DNA of 23,407 bases from an uncultured Collinsella sp. (GCA_958452935.1 CAUDVX010000028.1:1-23407), one strand, 5' to 3'. Positions 1-7,762 are shown, counted from the first letter of the stretch. The notes: generated from the letters alone by a model not told the origin. Numbers and translations: made by a program.

Positions 1-100
1 CGACCTCGCCCACCCCGGGAACCGCGACGGCGGTGCCCTTGGCAAGCGGCGACAGCGCGACGATCACGTTGTCGGCCGGATTGATCTGGATAGTGTTCAT
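1..100 (-). CDS. uxaA: Altronate dehydratase, N-terminal fragment
   Basis: Only the first 33 codons are inside the window. The protein begins MNTIQINPADNVIVALSPLA and continues with a G-T-x-V-x-V pattern, which matches the start of the UxaA family (SAF-like N-terminal domain) as I remember it from E. coli UxaA. The family dehydrates D-altronate to 2-keto-3-deoxygluconate in the cytoplasm, the third step of galacturonate breakdown. It follows uxaB on the same strand after an 81-bp gap, as expected for the last gene of a uxaC-uxaB-uxaA operon. The ribosome site is weak (AGGACC about 9 nt before ATG). The catalytic domain lies beyond the window edge, so completeness cannot be judged. Confidence 0.85.
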   Translation of the reverse strand, partial: MNTIQINPADNVIVALSPLAKGTAVAVPGVGEV

Positions 101-138
101 TGCAAATGGTCCTAACCCTACAGGTTGAGCAGAAGTCG

Positions 139-170
139 AGACGCGGGCACGCCGTCCCGCGCCCGCGTCT
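139..170 (-). other. Intercistronic hairpin between uxaB and uxaA
   Basis: A perfect 10-bp inverted repeat (AGACGCGGGC / GCCCGCGTCT) with a 12-nt loop lies just after the uxaB stop. No T-run follows on the minus strand, so it is more likely an mRNA-stabilising or processing hairpin than a terminator; that role is inferred. Confidence 0.55.
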
Positions 171-181
171 GCGCCGGAAAT

Positions 182-1696
182 TTACGCCTGAGCGTTGGCG
201 AAGGCCTGCTTGGCACCCTCGGTGCGCACGACGGCGAGCGCACTGACGACAAACTCCTCAAGACCGGCGATCTGCGTAAGGTCCTCGCCCCACATCTGCT
301 CGTTGGTGAGCACGTCGTGCACCAGCTGGGCATCGTCGGCGCCGGCATGGGCGGCGTAGAAGTCGAGCACGAAGGCGTCGTCCTGAGCGGTGTACTCGGT
401 GCCGTCGGAGCGACGCAGGTGCAGGCCGTCGCCCTCGCGGGACACGAGCTCCTGCGTGTAGAAGGAGATGAGCGTAGCGAGGCTCGTCGCCAGGCACTTG
501 GGCAGGTTGCCGGTCTCGGCAACGTAGTCCTTGAGCGTGGGCAGGTCGCGAGCGCGCCACTTAGCCGTGGAGTTGAGGCAGATGGAGAGCAGCGCATGAT
601 CAATAAACGGGTTGTCGAAGCGGTTTTCGACGGCGGCGGCAAAGGCCTTGCAGTCCTCGACATCCAAGTCGGCGGCAAGCGTCGGAATGACCTCGTCGTA
701 GAGCATGGTGTTCATGAAGCCGCGAATGGTCTCGTCATGCATGCAGTCGCGCACGATATCAAAGCCGGCAACCCAGGAACCCGGAACGAAGGCGGTATGG
801 GCACCGTTGAGGATGCGGACCTTGCGCTTTTTGTACGGGGTGACGTCGGGAGTCACAAAGACACCCGGAAGACCAGCCTTCACAAAGGGAAGCTTCTCGG
901 CAAGCGACTCGTCGCCCTGGATGCCCCACATCTGGAAGGGCTCGCGCACGGCCAGGAAGGGATCCTCGTAGCCCAGACGCTCGGCCACCGCGGCGGCCTC
1001 GGATGCGTCGCGGATACGGCCCGGTACGATGGTGTCGACGAGCGTGGTGCAGACGGTGCAGTCGTTGGCCATCCACTGCGCAAACTCGTCCTCCCAGCCC
1101 CAGTCGCTCACATACTGGTTCATGATGCGCAGCAACTCCTCGCCGTTGTGATCGATGAGCTCGCAGGCGAGGACGATGACGCCCGGCTTACCGGCAGCCC
1201 AGCGGGTGTGGAGCACCTGGGCAAGCTTGGCGGGGAAGCTCGCGGGTGGCATGTCGTCGGCCTTGCAGGACGGGTCGTAGGCGATACCGGCCTCGGTGGT
1301 GTTGGAGACGATAATCTCCAGGTCGTCGGAGACGGCGACCTCCATCATGGCGCGGTAGTCGTCCTCGCGGTACGGGTTGATGCAGCGGCTGCAAGCGCTA
1401 ATCACGCGGGACTCGTCGACCGTGTTGCCGTCCTCCTTGCCGCGCACCAGCACGGTATACAGGTCGTCCTGGGCATTGATACCGTCGGCAAAGCCAAAGG
1501 CGCCGCTGATGGGCTGCACCATGACAACCTTGCCGTTCCAGCCGGTTGCCTCGTTGCCCATATCGAAGAATCGGTCGACGAAGGCGCGCAGGAAATTGCC
1601 CTCGCCAAATTGCAGAACCTTCTCGGGCGCGTCCTTGGGCAGCAGGTAGCCCTTGTAGCCGATCTTCTCGAGCGTCTCGTAGCTGATGTTCTCCAT
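182..1696 (-). CDS. uxaB: Tagaturonate reductase (altronate oxidoreductase)
   Basis: This 504-residue protein belongs to the mannitol dehydrogenase / polyol-specific long-chain dehydrogenase family. It reduces D-tagaturonate to D-altronate with NADH in the cytoplasm, the second step of galacturonate use. The N-terminal part has QFGEGNFLRAFVDRFFD, the nucleotide-binding start typical of the family, and ISNTTEAGI-like residues (IVSNTTEAGIAYD) around 150-165. The family catalytic signature K-x5-N-x2-H is seen as KVRILNGAHTAF near residues 290-300. Length fits UxaB. The ATG has a good AAGGAG site 7-8 nt upstream. It lies between uxaC and uxaA, which favours tagaturonate over the related fructuronate (UxuB) or mannitol substrates. 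Confidence 0.93.
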   Translation of the reverse strand: MENISYETLEKIGYKGYLLPKDAPEKVLQFGEGNFLRAFVDRFFDMGNEATGWNGKVVMVQPISGAFGFADGINAQDDLYTVLVRGKEDGNTVDESRVISACSRCINPYREDDYRAMMEVAVSDDLEIIVSNTTEAGIAYDPSCKADDMPPASFPAKLAQVLHTRWAAGKPGVIVLACELIDHNGEELLRIMNQYVSDWGWEDEFAQWMANDCTVCTTLVDTIVPGRIRDASEAAAVAERLGYEDPFLAVREPFQMWGIQGDESLAEKLPFVKAGLPGVFVTPDVTPYKKRKVRILNGAHTAFVPGSWVAGFDIVRDCMHDETIRGFMNTMLYDEVIPTLAADLDVEDCKAFAAAVENRFDNPFIDHALLSICLNSTAKWRARDLPTLKDYVAETGNLPKCLATSLATLISFYTQELVSREGDGLHLRRSDGTEYTAQDDAFVLDFYAAHAGADDAQLVHDVLTNEQMWGEDLTQIAGLEEFVVSALAVVRTEGAKQAFANAQA

Positions 1697-1732
1697 CGAT
1701 GTCTCTCCTTAGATTGCTGTTAGCGTGCAGGC

Positions 1733-1767
1733 AAAACGGGGGCGCCGCGTGTGGCAACGGCGCTCCC
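1733..1767 (-). terminator. Terminator-like attenuator hairpin between uxaC and uxaB
   Basis: The arms GGGGGCGCCG and CGGCGCTCCC pair with one G-T/A-C irregularity around a 10-nt loop. On the minus strand the stem is followed by GTTTTG. It sits in the 96-bp uxaC-uxaB gap inside the presumed operon, so it probably causes partial termination that lowers uxaB/uxaA relative to uxaC. The T-run is only four long. Confidence 0.5.
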
Positions 1768-1792
1768 GAGTTCGGTGTGATTCGATGCGGGT

Positions 1793-3220
1793 TTAGGCCT
1801 CGACGGTATCCAGGTCAAAGCCAAAGTAGCGGACCGCGTTGTTGTAGCTGATGTCGCGCACGATGGCTCCCAGCAGCTCCATGTCGGCCGGATACTTGCC
1901 CTGCTCAACCCACTCGCCGATCACGCTGCACAGCACGCGACGGAAATACTCGTGACGCGGATAGGACAGGAAGGAGCGGGAGTCGGTGAGCATGCCGACA
2001 AAGTTGCCCAGGACGCCCTCGTTAGCCAGAGCCGTGAGCTGCTCGCGCATGCCGACCTCGTTGTCGTTGAACCACCAGGCGGAGCCGTTCTGGATCTTAC
2101 CGGCAGTCGGAGCCTCCTGGAAACAGCCCATCACGGTATCGATCATGGTGTTGTCGATGGGGTTCAGGCTGTACAGAATGGTCTTGGGCAAGCCGCAGGT
2201 CTCCTGGATGGAGTTGAGGAAATCGGCCAGCTGGTCGGACGGCGTGTAGTTGGAGATGCAATCGTAGCCGGTGTCGGGACCGAGTTTGGCGAACATAGCG
2301 CGGTTGTTGTCACGCTTGCAGCCAAAGTGCAGCTGCATGGCCCAGCCAAGGCGGACATACTCGCCGGCGACGAACTGCATAAAGGCCGTCTTGTACTTGA
2401 GGACCTCGTCCTCGGTAAGCGGCTCGGCGGCAAGGCCCTTGGCAAAGATGGCCTCGATCTCGTCAGCGGTGGCCGGAACGTACATAACGTAGTCGAGTGC
2501 GTGGTCGGAAGCGCGGCAGCCCAGCTCGTGGGCGACATCGTAGCGCTTGGAGATGGCGGCCTTCATGCCCTCGAAGTCGCTGACCTCGACGCCGGCAACC
2601 TCGGAAAGGCGCTTGCAGTAGTCGGCGAACTCCTGGCCACGCTCGATACGCAGCGCGGCATCGGGGCGCATGGCGGGAACGACCTGAACGTCAAAACTGT
2701 CGTCGGCGGCAATCTTCTTGTGCCACTCAAAGCTGTCGGCGGGGTCGTCGGTAGTGCAGATCATGCGGACGTTGGACTGCTTGATCAGGTTACGGCAGGT
2801 AAAGCTGGCCTCAGCGAGCTTGGCGTTGGCAAGGTCCCAGACCTCCTGAGCGGTTTTGCCGTTTAGGACGCCCTCGTAGCCAAAGTAACGCTTAAGCTCC
2901 AGGTGGCTCCACTCAAAGACGGGGTTGCCCACACAACGGCCCAGGGTCTCGGCCCACTTCTGGAACTTCTCACGAGCAGGGGCATCGCCGGTAATGAAGC
3001 GCTCGTCAACGCCGTTTGCACGCATCAGGCGCCACTTGTAGTGGTCACCGCCCAGCCAAACCTCGGTGATGTTCTCAAAACGCTTGTCGTCCCAGATCTC
3101 CTTGGGAGAAATGTGGCAGTGGTAGTCGACGATAGGCATGCCCTCGGCAAAGTTGTGGAATAGCTCCTCGCCGGTCTTGGTGCTCAGCAGGAAATCCTGA
3201 TCGTCCATGAAGTTTTTCAT
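1793..3220 (-). CDS. uxaC: Uronate (glucuronate/galacturonate) isomerase
   Basis: A 475-residue amidohydrolase-superfamily enzyme that isomerises D-galacturonate to tagaturonate and D-glucuronate to fructuronate, the entry step of hexuronate catabolism. The metal-binding HxH of the family is at residues 34-36 in VDYHCHISPKEIW. Other family blocks are visible: ICTTDDPADSFEWH, RPDAALRIE, LHFGCKRDNN, and the C-terminal GMLTDSRSFLSYPRHEYFRR. I start at MKNFMDDQDF because AAAGGGG lies about 8 nt upstream; a 23-codon extension is open but would run over the ribosome site and into the operator palindrome. First gene of the uxa operon. Length is normal for the family. Confidence 0.95.
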   Translation of the reverse strand: MKNFMDDQDFLLSTKTGEELFHNFAEGMPIVDYHCHISPKEIWDDKRFENITEVWLGGDHYKWRLMRANGVDERFITGDAPAREKFQKWAETLGRCVGNPVFEWSHLELKRYFGYEGVLNGKTAQEVWDLANAKLAEASFTCRNLIKQSNVRMICTTDDPADSFEWHKKIAADDSFDVQVVPAMRPDAALRIERGQEFADYCKRLSEVAGVEVSDFEGMKAAISKRYDVAHELGCRASDHALDYVMYVPATADEIEAIFAKGLAAEPLTEDEVLKYKTAFMQFVAGEYVRLGWAMQLHFGCKRDNNRAMFAKLGPDTGYDCISNYTPSDQLADFLNSIQETCGLPKTILYSLNPIDNTMIDTVMGCFQEAPTAGKIQNGSAWWFNDNEVGMREQLTALANEGVLGNFVGMLTDSRSFLSYPRHEYFRRVLCSVIGEWVEQGKYPADMELLGAIVRDISYNNAVRYFGFDLDTVEA

Positions 3221-3273
3221 CAAACAACCCCTTTGTTGGCGGAGCGGGCGCACGATGCGCTCGTTATCCTCTA

Positions 3274-3287
3274 GGTGAACGTTCACC
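3274..3287. promoter_or_regulatory. LacI-type operator 1 of the uxa promoter
   Basis: Perfect 14-bp palindrome GGTGAACGTTCACC with central CG, the usual form of LacI-family operators. It abuts the downstream side of the predicted -10 box, so bound repressor would block initiation. The neighbouring LacI-family gene (3681-4760) is the likely ligand; this is inferred from position. Confidence 0.8.
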
Positions 3288-3317
3288 ATATTAGTTCATT
3301 GCGACTTAAAAGGTGAA
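3288..3317 (-). promoter_or_regulatory. Predicted uxaC promoter (-35 TTCACC, -10 TAATAT)
   Basis: On the minus strand TTCACC and TAATAT are separated by 18 bp. Operator 2 overlaps the -35 box and operator 1 directly follows the -10 box. The same geometry is found at the lac promoter in this window, which strengthens the call. No transcript data. Confidence 0.6.
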
Positions 3318-3326
3318 CGTTCACCT
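3311..3326. promoter_or_regulatory. LacI-type operator 2 of the uxa promoter
   Basis: Perfect 16-bp palindrome AGGTGAACGTTCACCT, the same core as operator 1. The two centres are 38 bp apart. It covers the -35 box of the predicted promoter. Confidence 0.8.
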
Positions 3327-3339
3327 AACCACCATGGGG

Positions 3340-3368
3340 TGAACGGTCGATTTTGCCCGTTCAACGGT
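3340..3368. promoter_or_regulatory. Upstream promoter element shared with the lac promoter
   Basis: A 29-bp stretch that begins TGAACGGTCGATTT and ends AACGGT. It aligns without gaps, 24 of 29 bases identical, to 14302-14330 upstream of the beta-galactosidase promoter. It contains the inverted arms TGAACGG and CCGTTCA, 10 bp apart. It lies 22 bp beyond the -35 box, a plausible activator position. The binding protein is unknown. Confidence 0.55.
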
Positions 3369-3460
3369 TACTGGAGCCGTGACTTGTATGTATTGCGAAT
3401 TGGCAGGCGTCCCCGAATACCGAACTTGAGCGCTTTTGGCCAGGTGGGTCATGTTCCGCC

Positions 3461-3651
3461 GTGCATTTTTGGGAGTATTCAACATCGAAGCGCACCGCGC
3501 ACCGTCTTCGAAGCCCTATTTGATGCTCATATTGCGCCCAATCGGCATAAATAAGTGCCGCCGATGGCGAATTACGCCATCGGCGGCACTTAAAACAGTC
3601 GTTCTAGCCTCTTTCGGGACACGCCATTGCTGAATACTCCAAAAAATGCAC
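3461..3651. repeat. 191-bp inverted-repeat intergenic element
   Basis: Two 21-bp arms (3461-3481 and 3631-3651), inverted and differing at one base, carry the core GGAGTATTCA / TGAATACTCC next to an A/T run and GTGCA. They enclose a 149-bp interior with a long terminator-like stem. There is no convincing gene inside: short frames exist on both strands, and both arms translate to a similar RRAF(L/F)GVF peptide, which simply reflects the inverted repeat. It may be a MITE-like or REP-like element; the rest of the genome would show whether it is interspersed. Confidence 0.6.
3553..3591 (-). terminator. Strong hairpin terminator after the uxa-side LacI gene
   Basis: A perfect 17-bp stem (left arm begins AAGTGCCGCCGATGG) with the 5-nt loop AATTA. 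On the minus strand it is followed by ATTTAT rather than a clean T-run. It lies about 90 bp past the stop of the LacI-family gene and before the uxa promoter, so it should insulate the two. On the plus strand TAAAA follows. Confidence 0.7.
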
Positions 3652-3680
3652 GTCGCAAGAGGGGGTACCTGACCAAACAG

Positions 3681-4760
3681 CTAAATACCCGCAAGCTTGC
3701 AGTAACGGTCAACGTTACTGGCAAACACCATCTCCACAGCACCCTTCTGCACGGGCTCCGCCGGAGTTTTACCCCACAGCAAATACTCGCCCAAAGTCTT
3801 AGCGCCACGGTAGGCCAGGCTCACCGGGTCTTTATAGACAATATTGGTAAAGATGCCACGGCGCAAGGCCAAGGCGCTCTCGGGGAACAGGTCGTTGCCG
3901 ATTACCATGACCTTGCCGGCCTTGCCGCTCGAAACAAGCGCGTTGGCGACTACCTCGGAACCAACGGCAAAAACGCTACAGATGAGCTCGGGAGCATCCG
4001 GCGCACTCAAGCGTTGCTCAAGCTCGCGCTCGAGCTGTTTGACTTGCGCATGGGCGCCGGCAAGGTCCTCAACTTGCCATGGAATATCGTGTTCGCGCAG
4101 GTAATTGTGAAAGGCGCGGGCGGTCAGATAGTGTGAATCGGTATAGGGGTCGCCCGCCAACAGGAGCACGCGGGCGTCAGCCCCAGAAGCGTGAACCAGG
4201 TTTGCCGCCTGCTCTGCCATAAGACTGCCCGCCGCGGAATAGTCTGCCAGACTGGCACCCAGGCGATCGAGGTGCGGTCGGTCGCCATCGACGAGCTCGA
4301 TCGCCACACCCGCCTCGGCAATCTGCCTCAAAAGCTCGGTCGCACGGTCATCGCTCGGAACATAGGCAAGCAGGCCATCAATCTTCTCGCCTACCTGCAA
4401 GCGCTCATCAATCTGCTCGAGCGCATCGGCGTAGCCACCCACGCCAAATTCAACACGCTCAACCGTAATGCCCTGGTCGATGACCTCCTGTTCAAAGCGG
4501 TTGCAGCCTTCCCACAGGTAACGGAAAAAGTACGCTCCCTCGCGCGATGCGCGGGGCAGGCAAAACACCAGGTTGATATCCTTGCGGCGCAGGCTCGAGG
4601 CACTCGTATTGCGATGGTAACCCATGGCCTCGGCCTTAGCATTCACCTTGGAGCGCACGGATTCGCTCACGCCGGCTTTACCCGTCAGGGCCTTGTGCAC
4701 GGTATTGATGGAAACGCCAAGCTCGGCGGCTATGTCCTTCATGGTTACGCGAGCGCTCAT
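3681..4760 (-). CDS. LacI-family transcriptional regulator (likely uxa operon repressor)
   Basis: A 359-residue protein with an N-terminal LacI helix-turn-helix at about residues 6-30 (VTMKDIAAELGVSINTVHKA) and a hinge helix up to about 60. A periplasmic-binding-protein-like sugar domain follows (from NLVFCLPRASREGAY). The recognition helix is unusual in having TVHKAL instead of the common TVSRAL. ATG has GGAG 9 nt upstream; an in-frame ATG at residue 7 is a weaker alternative. It lies upstream of uxaC on the same strand, behind its own terminator. Two LacI-type palindromes at the uxa promoter make it the likely repressor, released by a uronate or derivative. This assignment is inferred, not shown. 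Confidence 0.88.
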   Translation of the reverse strand: MSARVTMKDIAAELGVSINTVHKALTGKAGVSESVRSKVNAKAEAMGYHRNTSASSLRRKDINLVFCLPRASREGAYFFRYLWEGCNRFEQEVIDQGITVERVEFGVGGYADALEQIDERLQVGEKIDGLLAYVPSDDRATELLRQIAEAGVAIELVDGDRPHLDRLGASLADYSAAGSLMAEQAANLVHASGADARVLLLAGDPYTDSHYLTARAFHNYLREHDIPWQVEDLAGAHAQVKQLERELEQRLSAPDAPELICSVFAVGSEVVANALVSSGKAGKVMVIGNDLFPESALALRRGIFTNIVYKDPVSLAYRGAKTLGEYLLWGKTPAEPVQKGAVEMVFASNVDRYCKLAGI

Positions 4761-4856
4761 GGGATTACTCCGTTATAGATAAGTTGCCAATTTACAGTTC
4801 AGTTAACGATACCCCAAAAATACTCTTCAACTCGCCGCGCTCGCGCCCAAATGCGC

Positions 4857-4891
4857 AAAGCGCCCCGCGAACGGATGCTCGCGAGGCGCTT
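4857..4891 (-). terminator. Hairpin after the FeoB-associated protein gene
   Basis: Arms AAGCGCC-C-CGCGA and TCGCG-A-GGCGCTT pair with one internal mismatch around an 8-nt loop. The minus-strand tail TTTGCGCATTTG is only moderately T-rich. It follows the last gene of the feo cluster by 14 bp. Confidence 0.6.
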
Positions 4892-4904
4892 GGATGTCTG
4901 GACC

Positions 4905-5105
4905 TTATTTGATACCGCGGCCCAAGTCTTCGGCGATTTTGTCCACGCCCTTAAGTGCGGCGCACGTCTTTTTGTTGGAGCAATGCCCCGTGCAAACGCC
5001 ACCCTGAGCGCAGTCGGCGCAGGTGCCCTTGCGGTAGATGCGCACGCACACGGCGACAAACGCAATACCGATAACAGCCAGTACAACAATATCGATAGGT
5101 GCCAT
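4905..5105 (-). CDS. FeoB-associated Cys-rich membrane protein
   Basis: A 66-residue protein with one N-terminal membrane segment (about residues 4-22), a short basic stretch (RIYRKG) and a Cys-rich tail. The cysteines are at positions 29, 32, 38, 42 and 48 (CADC, GGVCTGHC, KKTC). This layout matches the small FeoB-associated proteins (Pfam FeoB_associated) found after feoB in many Firmicutes and Actinobacteria. Their function is not firmly known; a role in binding or handing over Fe(II) at the membrane is suggested. It lies about 200 bp after feoB, past a terminator, so it is not clearly in the same transcript. Confidence 0.82.
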   Translation of the reverse strand: MAPIDIVVLAVIGIAFVAVCVRIYRKGTCADCAQGGVCTGHCSNKKTCAALKGVDKIAEDLGRGIK

Positions 5106-5247
5106 AGCAAGCCTCCTCTAGTTAACCATCACTTACTTTACCCCATTCTCCACCTACCAAATAGGGACAGGTTTATTTTGGTCGGTTTTATCTGCGGAAA
5201 CGCCACATCTTACTTCTGGAGCAAAGCAATCTGTCCCCCCATTGCGT

Positions 5248-5281
5248 CAAAAAGCCCGAGTGTCACTGAGACACCCGGGCT
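5248..5281 (-). terminator. Rho-independent terminator of feoB
   Basis: Arms AGCCCGAGTGTC and GACACCCGGGCT (one mismatch) with loop ACTGA, followed on the minus strand by TTTTT. It begins 30 bp after the feoB stop. Confidence 0.85.
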
Positions 5282-5310
5282 CGTGGAAAGGGGTTGATCC
5301 TTATTCGGAC

Positions 5311-7638
5311 TTAAGCGGAAACTGCGGCGGAAGCAGTGTTGGTCTCGTCCTCGTCAGTCCAAGCGTGCTTGGGCATGGGACGGAAGATCTGGAAGAGCAG
5401 CGCAACCAGCAGCACGATGGCCACAATCGTCCAGAAACCAAACTGCCCCAACACAAGCAGGTTATAGAACTGGTTGATGAACAGGCCGATCACCCAAGCG
5501 AAGGCGCACTCGTAGCCGAGGGCAATCGCGGTCCACTTACCGGAATTCATCTGGTTGCGGATGGTACCCATAGCGGCAAAGCACGGAGCGCACAGCAGGT
5601 TGAACGCGCCGAAGGCAACGCAGGCGCCCATGGTGGGGAACATGCCGGCAAACGCGGTCCACAGGCTCGGGTCGGTCTCGCCCGCGTCGGCGACGGACAG
5701 CAGCGAGCCGGCGGTGGCGACAACGTTCTCCTTGGCGACGAGGCCAGAGACAGTCAGCGCGGTTGCCTGCCAGGTGCTAAAGCCGAGCGGGGCGAAGATC
5801 CAAGCGACCAGGTTGCCCAGCATGGCGAGCACGGAGTAGTCCATGAACTCCTCGGGGATGCCGTCCATCGCAGGCAGGAAGCCAAAGGAGCCGTTGTAGC
5901 TACCAAAGTTGGAGAGGAACCACACCACGACGGTAGAGGCGAAGATGATCGTGCCGGCCTTCTTGATAAAGGCCCAGCAGCGCTCCCACACGTGCAGCGC
6001 CCAGGAGCGGATCGCCGGGAAGTGGTAAGCGGGGAGCTCCATGACAAACGGGGTCGGGCGGCCGGCGAAGAGCTTGGTCTTCTTGAGCATGAGGCCCGAG
6101 GCGATGACGGCAAAGACGCCCAGGAAGTAGAAGAGCGGGCTGATCCACGCGGCGGTGGTAGAAGAATCGCCGATGATGGAACCCATGAGCAGGGCGATGA
6201 TCGGCAGCTTAGCGCCACAGGGAATGAACGTGGTGGTCATGACCGTCATGCGGCGGTCCTTCTCGTTCTCGATGGTCTTGGTAGCCATGACGCCGGGGAC
6301 GCCGCAGCCCGAGGACACGAGCATGGGGATGAAGGACTTACCGGACAGGCCAAAGCGGCGGAACACGCGGTCCATGATGAAGGCGACGCGGGCCATATAG
6401 CCGCAGTCCTCCAAGAAGGACAGCATGACGAACAGCAGGAACATCTGCGGGACGAAGCCGAAGATGGCGCCCAGGCCGCCGACGATGCCGTCGCAGACCA
6501 GCGAATCGACCAGGCCACCGTCCTCGGTGCCGCCCGCCACAAGGGCGTCGTGCACCACGGTGGTGATACCCGGGACATAGGGGCCGTACTGTGCCGGGTC
6601 GACCGAGTCGGCATTGTCACCCGCAGCCTCGACGGCCGCGTCGTAGGCGTCGCGACCCTGGCCGAGCACATACCAACCGTCGGTACCGAAGAGCTGGTCG
6701 TTGGTGAAGTCGGTCACCGTGCCGCCCAAGGTAGAAACGGCGATGTAGTACACGCAGAACATGATGACCACAAAGATCGGCAGGCCCAGGATACGGTTGG
6801 TAACCACGCGGTCGATCTTCTCGGAGGTGCTCATCTTTGCCGGAGCCTTGGTGAGGCACTCGTCAATGATGTGGGCAATCACGCCGTAACGCTCGCCGGT
6901 GATGATGGACTCGGCGTCGTCGTCGCAGTCCTGCTCGCACTGGGCGACCAGCTGCTCCACGCGAGCGGCCTTCTCCTTGGTGAGGTTGATGAGCTTGCAG
7001 GCGTCTGCGTCACGCTCGAACAGCTTGACGGCGTAATAGCGGCGCTTGTTGGCGGGAACGCTCGCCGGAAGGTTGTTCTCGATGTGCGTCAGAACGTCCT
7101 CGATGGAGGAGTCGAACTTGTGCTCCGGCACCTGCCCCTTGGAAGCAGCGGACTTTTTGACCTGCTCGAACAGCTCCTTGATGCCCTTGTTCTTAAGAGC
7201 GGAGATCATCATGACCGGGCAGCCGAGCTTCTTGGAGAGCTTGTCCGTGTCGATCTTGTCACCGTTCTTCTCGACCAAGTCGGCCATGTTGAGGGCGACG
7301 ACCACGGGCAGGCCGGTCTCGATAACCTGAAGCGCCAGGTACAGGTTGCGCTCGAGGTTGGTGGCATCGACAACCTGGACGACAACATCGGGCTCGCCGC
7401 TCATGAGGTAATCGCGCGAGCACTGCTCCTCGGGGCTGTAGGGGGAAAGCGAGTAGATGCCGGGGAGGTCCGTGATGGTAACGTTCTTGTCGCTTAGGAG
7501 CTTGGCTTCCTTTTTCTCAACCGTGACGCCGGGCCAATTGCCAACGTAGCCGTTGGCGCCGGTGATCAGGTTGAAAAGCGTGGTCTTGCCGCAGTTGGGG
7601 TTACCCGCCAGCGCGACATGGATCTGAGAATCCGCCAT
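5311..7638 (-). CDS. feoB: Ferrous iron transport protein B
   Basis: A 775-residue inner-membrane Fe(II) transporter. The N-terminal G domain shows G1 GNPNCGKT at 12-19, a G2 Thr in GNWPGVTVEKK, G3 DLPG at 57-60 and G4 NMAD at 117-120. A helical (GDI-like) region follows to about residue 270. The membrane domain has the paired Gate motifs: CGYMARVAFIMDR, SGCGVPGVMATKTIENEKDRR and FIPCGAKLP, with the conserved cysteines. A long extracytoplasmic loop of about 70 residues (around 300-370, rich in D/G/A) separates the first membrane segment from the first Gate. AAGGA precedes the ATG. Upstream are two feoA genes; downstream a Cys-rich partner. Length is within the family range. Confidence 0.97.
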   Translation of the reverse strand: MADSQIHVALAGNPNCGKTTLFNLITGANGYVGNWPGVTVEKKEAKLLSDKNVTITDLPGIYSLSPYSPEEQCSRDYLMSGEPDVVVQVVDATNLERNLYLALQVIETGLPVVVALNMADLVEKNGDKIDTDKLSKKLGCPVMMISALKNKGIKELFEQVKKSAASKGQVPEHKFDSSIEDVLTHIENNLPASVPANKRRYYAVKLFERDADACKLINLTKEKAARVEQLVAQCEQDCDDDAESIITGERYGVIAHIIDECLTKAPAKMSTSEKIDRVVTNRILGLPIFVVIMFCVYYIAVSTLGGTVTDFTNDQLFGTDGWYVLGQGRDAYDAAVEAAGDNADSVDPAQYGPYVPGITTVVHDALVAGGTEDGGLVDSLVCDGIVGGLGAIFGFVPQMFLLFVMLSFLEDCGYMARVAFIMDRVFRRFGLSGKSFIPMLVSSGCGVPGVMATKTIENEKDRRMTVMTTTFIPCGAKLPIIALLMGSIIGDSSTTAAWISPLFYFLGVFAVIASGLMLKKTKLFAGRPTPFVMELPAYHFPAIRSWALHVWERCWAFIKKAGTIIFASTVVVWFLSNFGSYNGSFGFLPAMDGIPEEFMDYSVLAMLGNLVAWIFAPLGFSTWQATALTVSGLVAKENVVATAGSLLSVADAGETDPSLWTAFAGMFPTMGACVAFGAFNLLCAPCFAAMGTIRNQMNSGKWTAIALGYECAFAWVIGLFINQFYNLLVLGQFGFWTIVAIVLLVALLFQIFRPMPKHAWTDEDETNTASAAVSA

Positions 7639-7714
7639 TCAATCCTTCTTCCTTGTGTGCCTGCGCTGCTTTCTCCGCGCAGGCTGGATAAATGTGCTTC
7701 AAAGTTGCAGCATT

Positions 7715-7734
7715 AAGTTAGAAAAACCTAACTT
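7715..7734. promoter_or_regulatory. Palindrome between feoA and feoB
   Basis: Arms AAGTTAG and CTAACTT separated by AAAAAC, in the 124-bp gap upstream of feoB. The TTAG/CTAA halves resemble DtxR/IdeR-type iron-box halves, though the spacing differs from the 19-bp consensus. It could alternatively form an RNA hairpin. Regulator unknown. Confidence 0.45.
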
Positions 7735-7762
7735 TATCTGCAGAAATATACGCCGCGAGCCC

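Noticed and set aside
125..1723. Long plus-strand open frame opposite uxaB
   Set aside because: It mirrors a well-supported gene; its composition (V/G/H/A/D-rich) is what the complement of GC-rich coding sequence gives, with no recognisable domain or ribosome site.
3221..3289. Upstream extension of uxaC (23 codons)
   Set aside because: It would cover the ribosome site and operator 1, and the family starts near MKNFMDDQDF.
3339..3633. Small plus-strand ORFs in the 3461-3651 element
   Set aside because: No ribosome sites, no family similarity; they overlap operators and inverted repeats, and the similar peptides from both arms follow from the inverted repeat itself.
3701..3719. Palindrome AGTAACG-N5-CGTTACT as a further operator
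   Set aside because: It lies inside the 3' coding end of the LacI-family gene, its sequence differs from the uxa operators, and it has no promoter nearby.
5242..7497. 751-codon plus-strand frame opposite feoB
   Set aside because: Antisense shadow of feoB. The low-complexity G/D/H/E-rich protein has no motif; FeoB's motifs are all on the minus strand.
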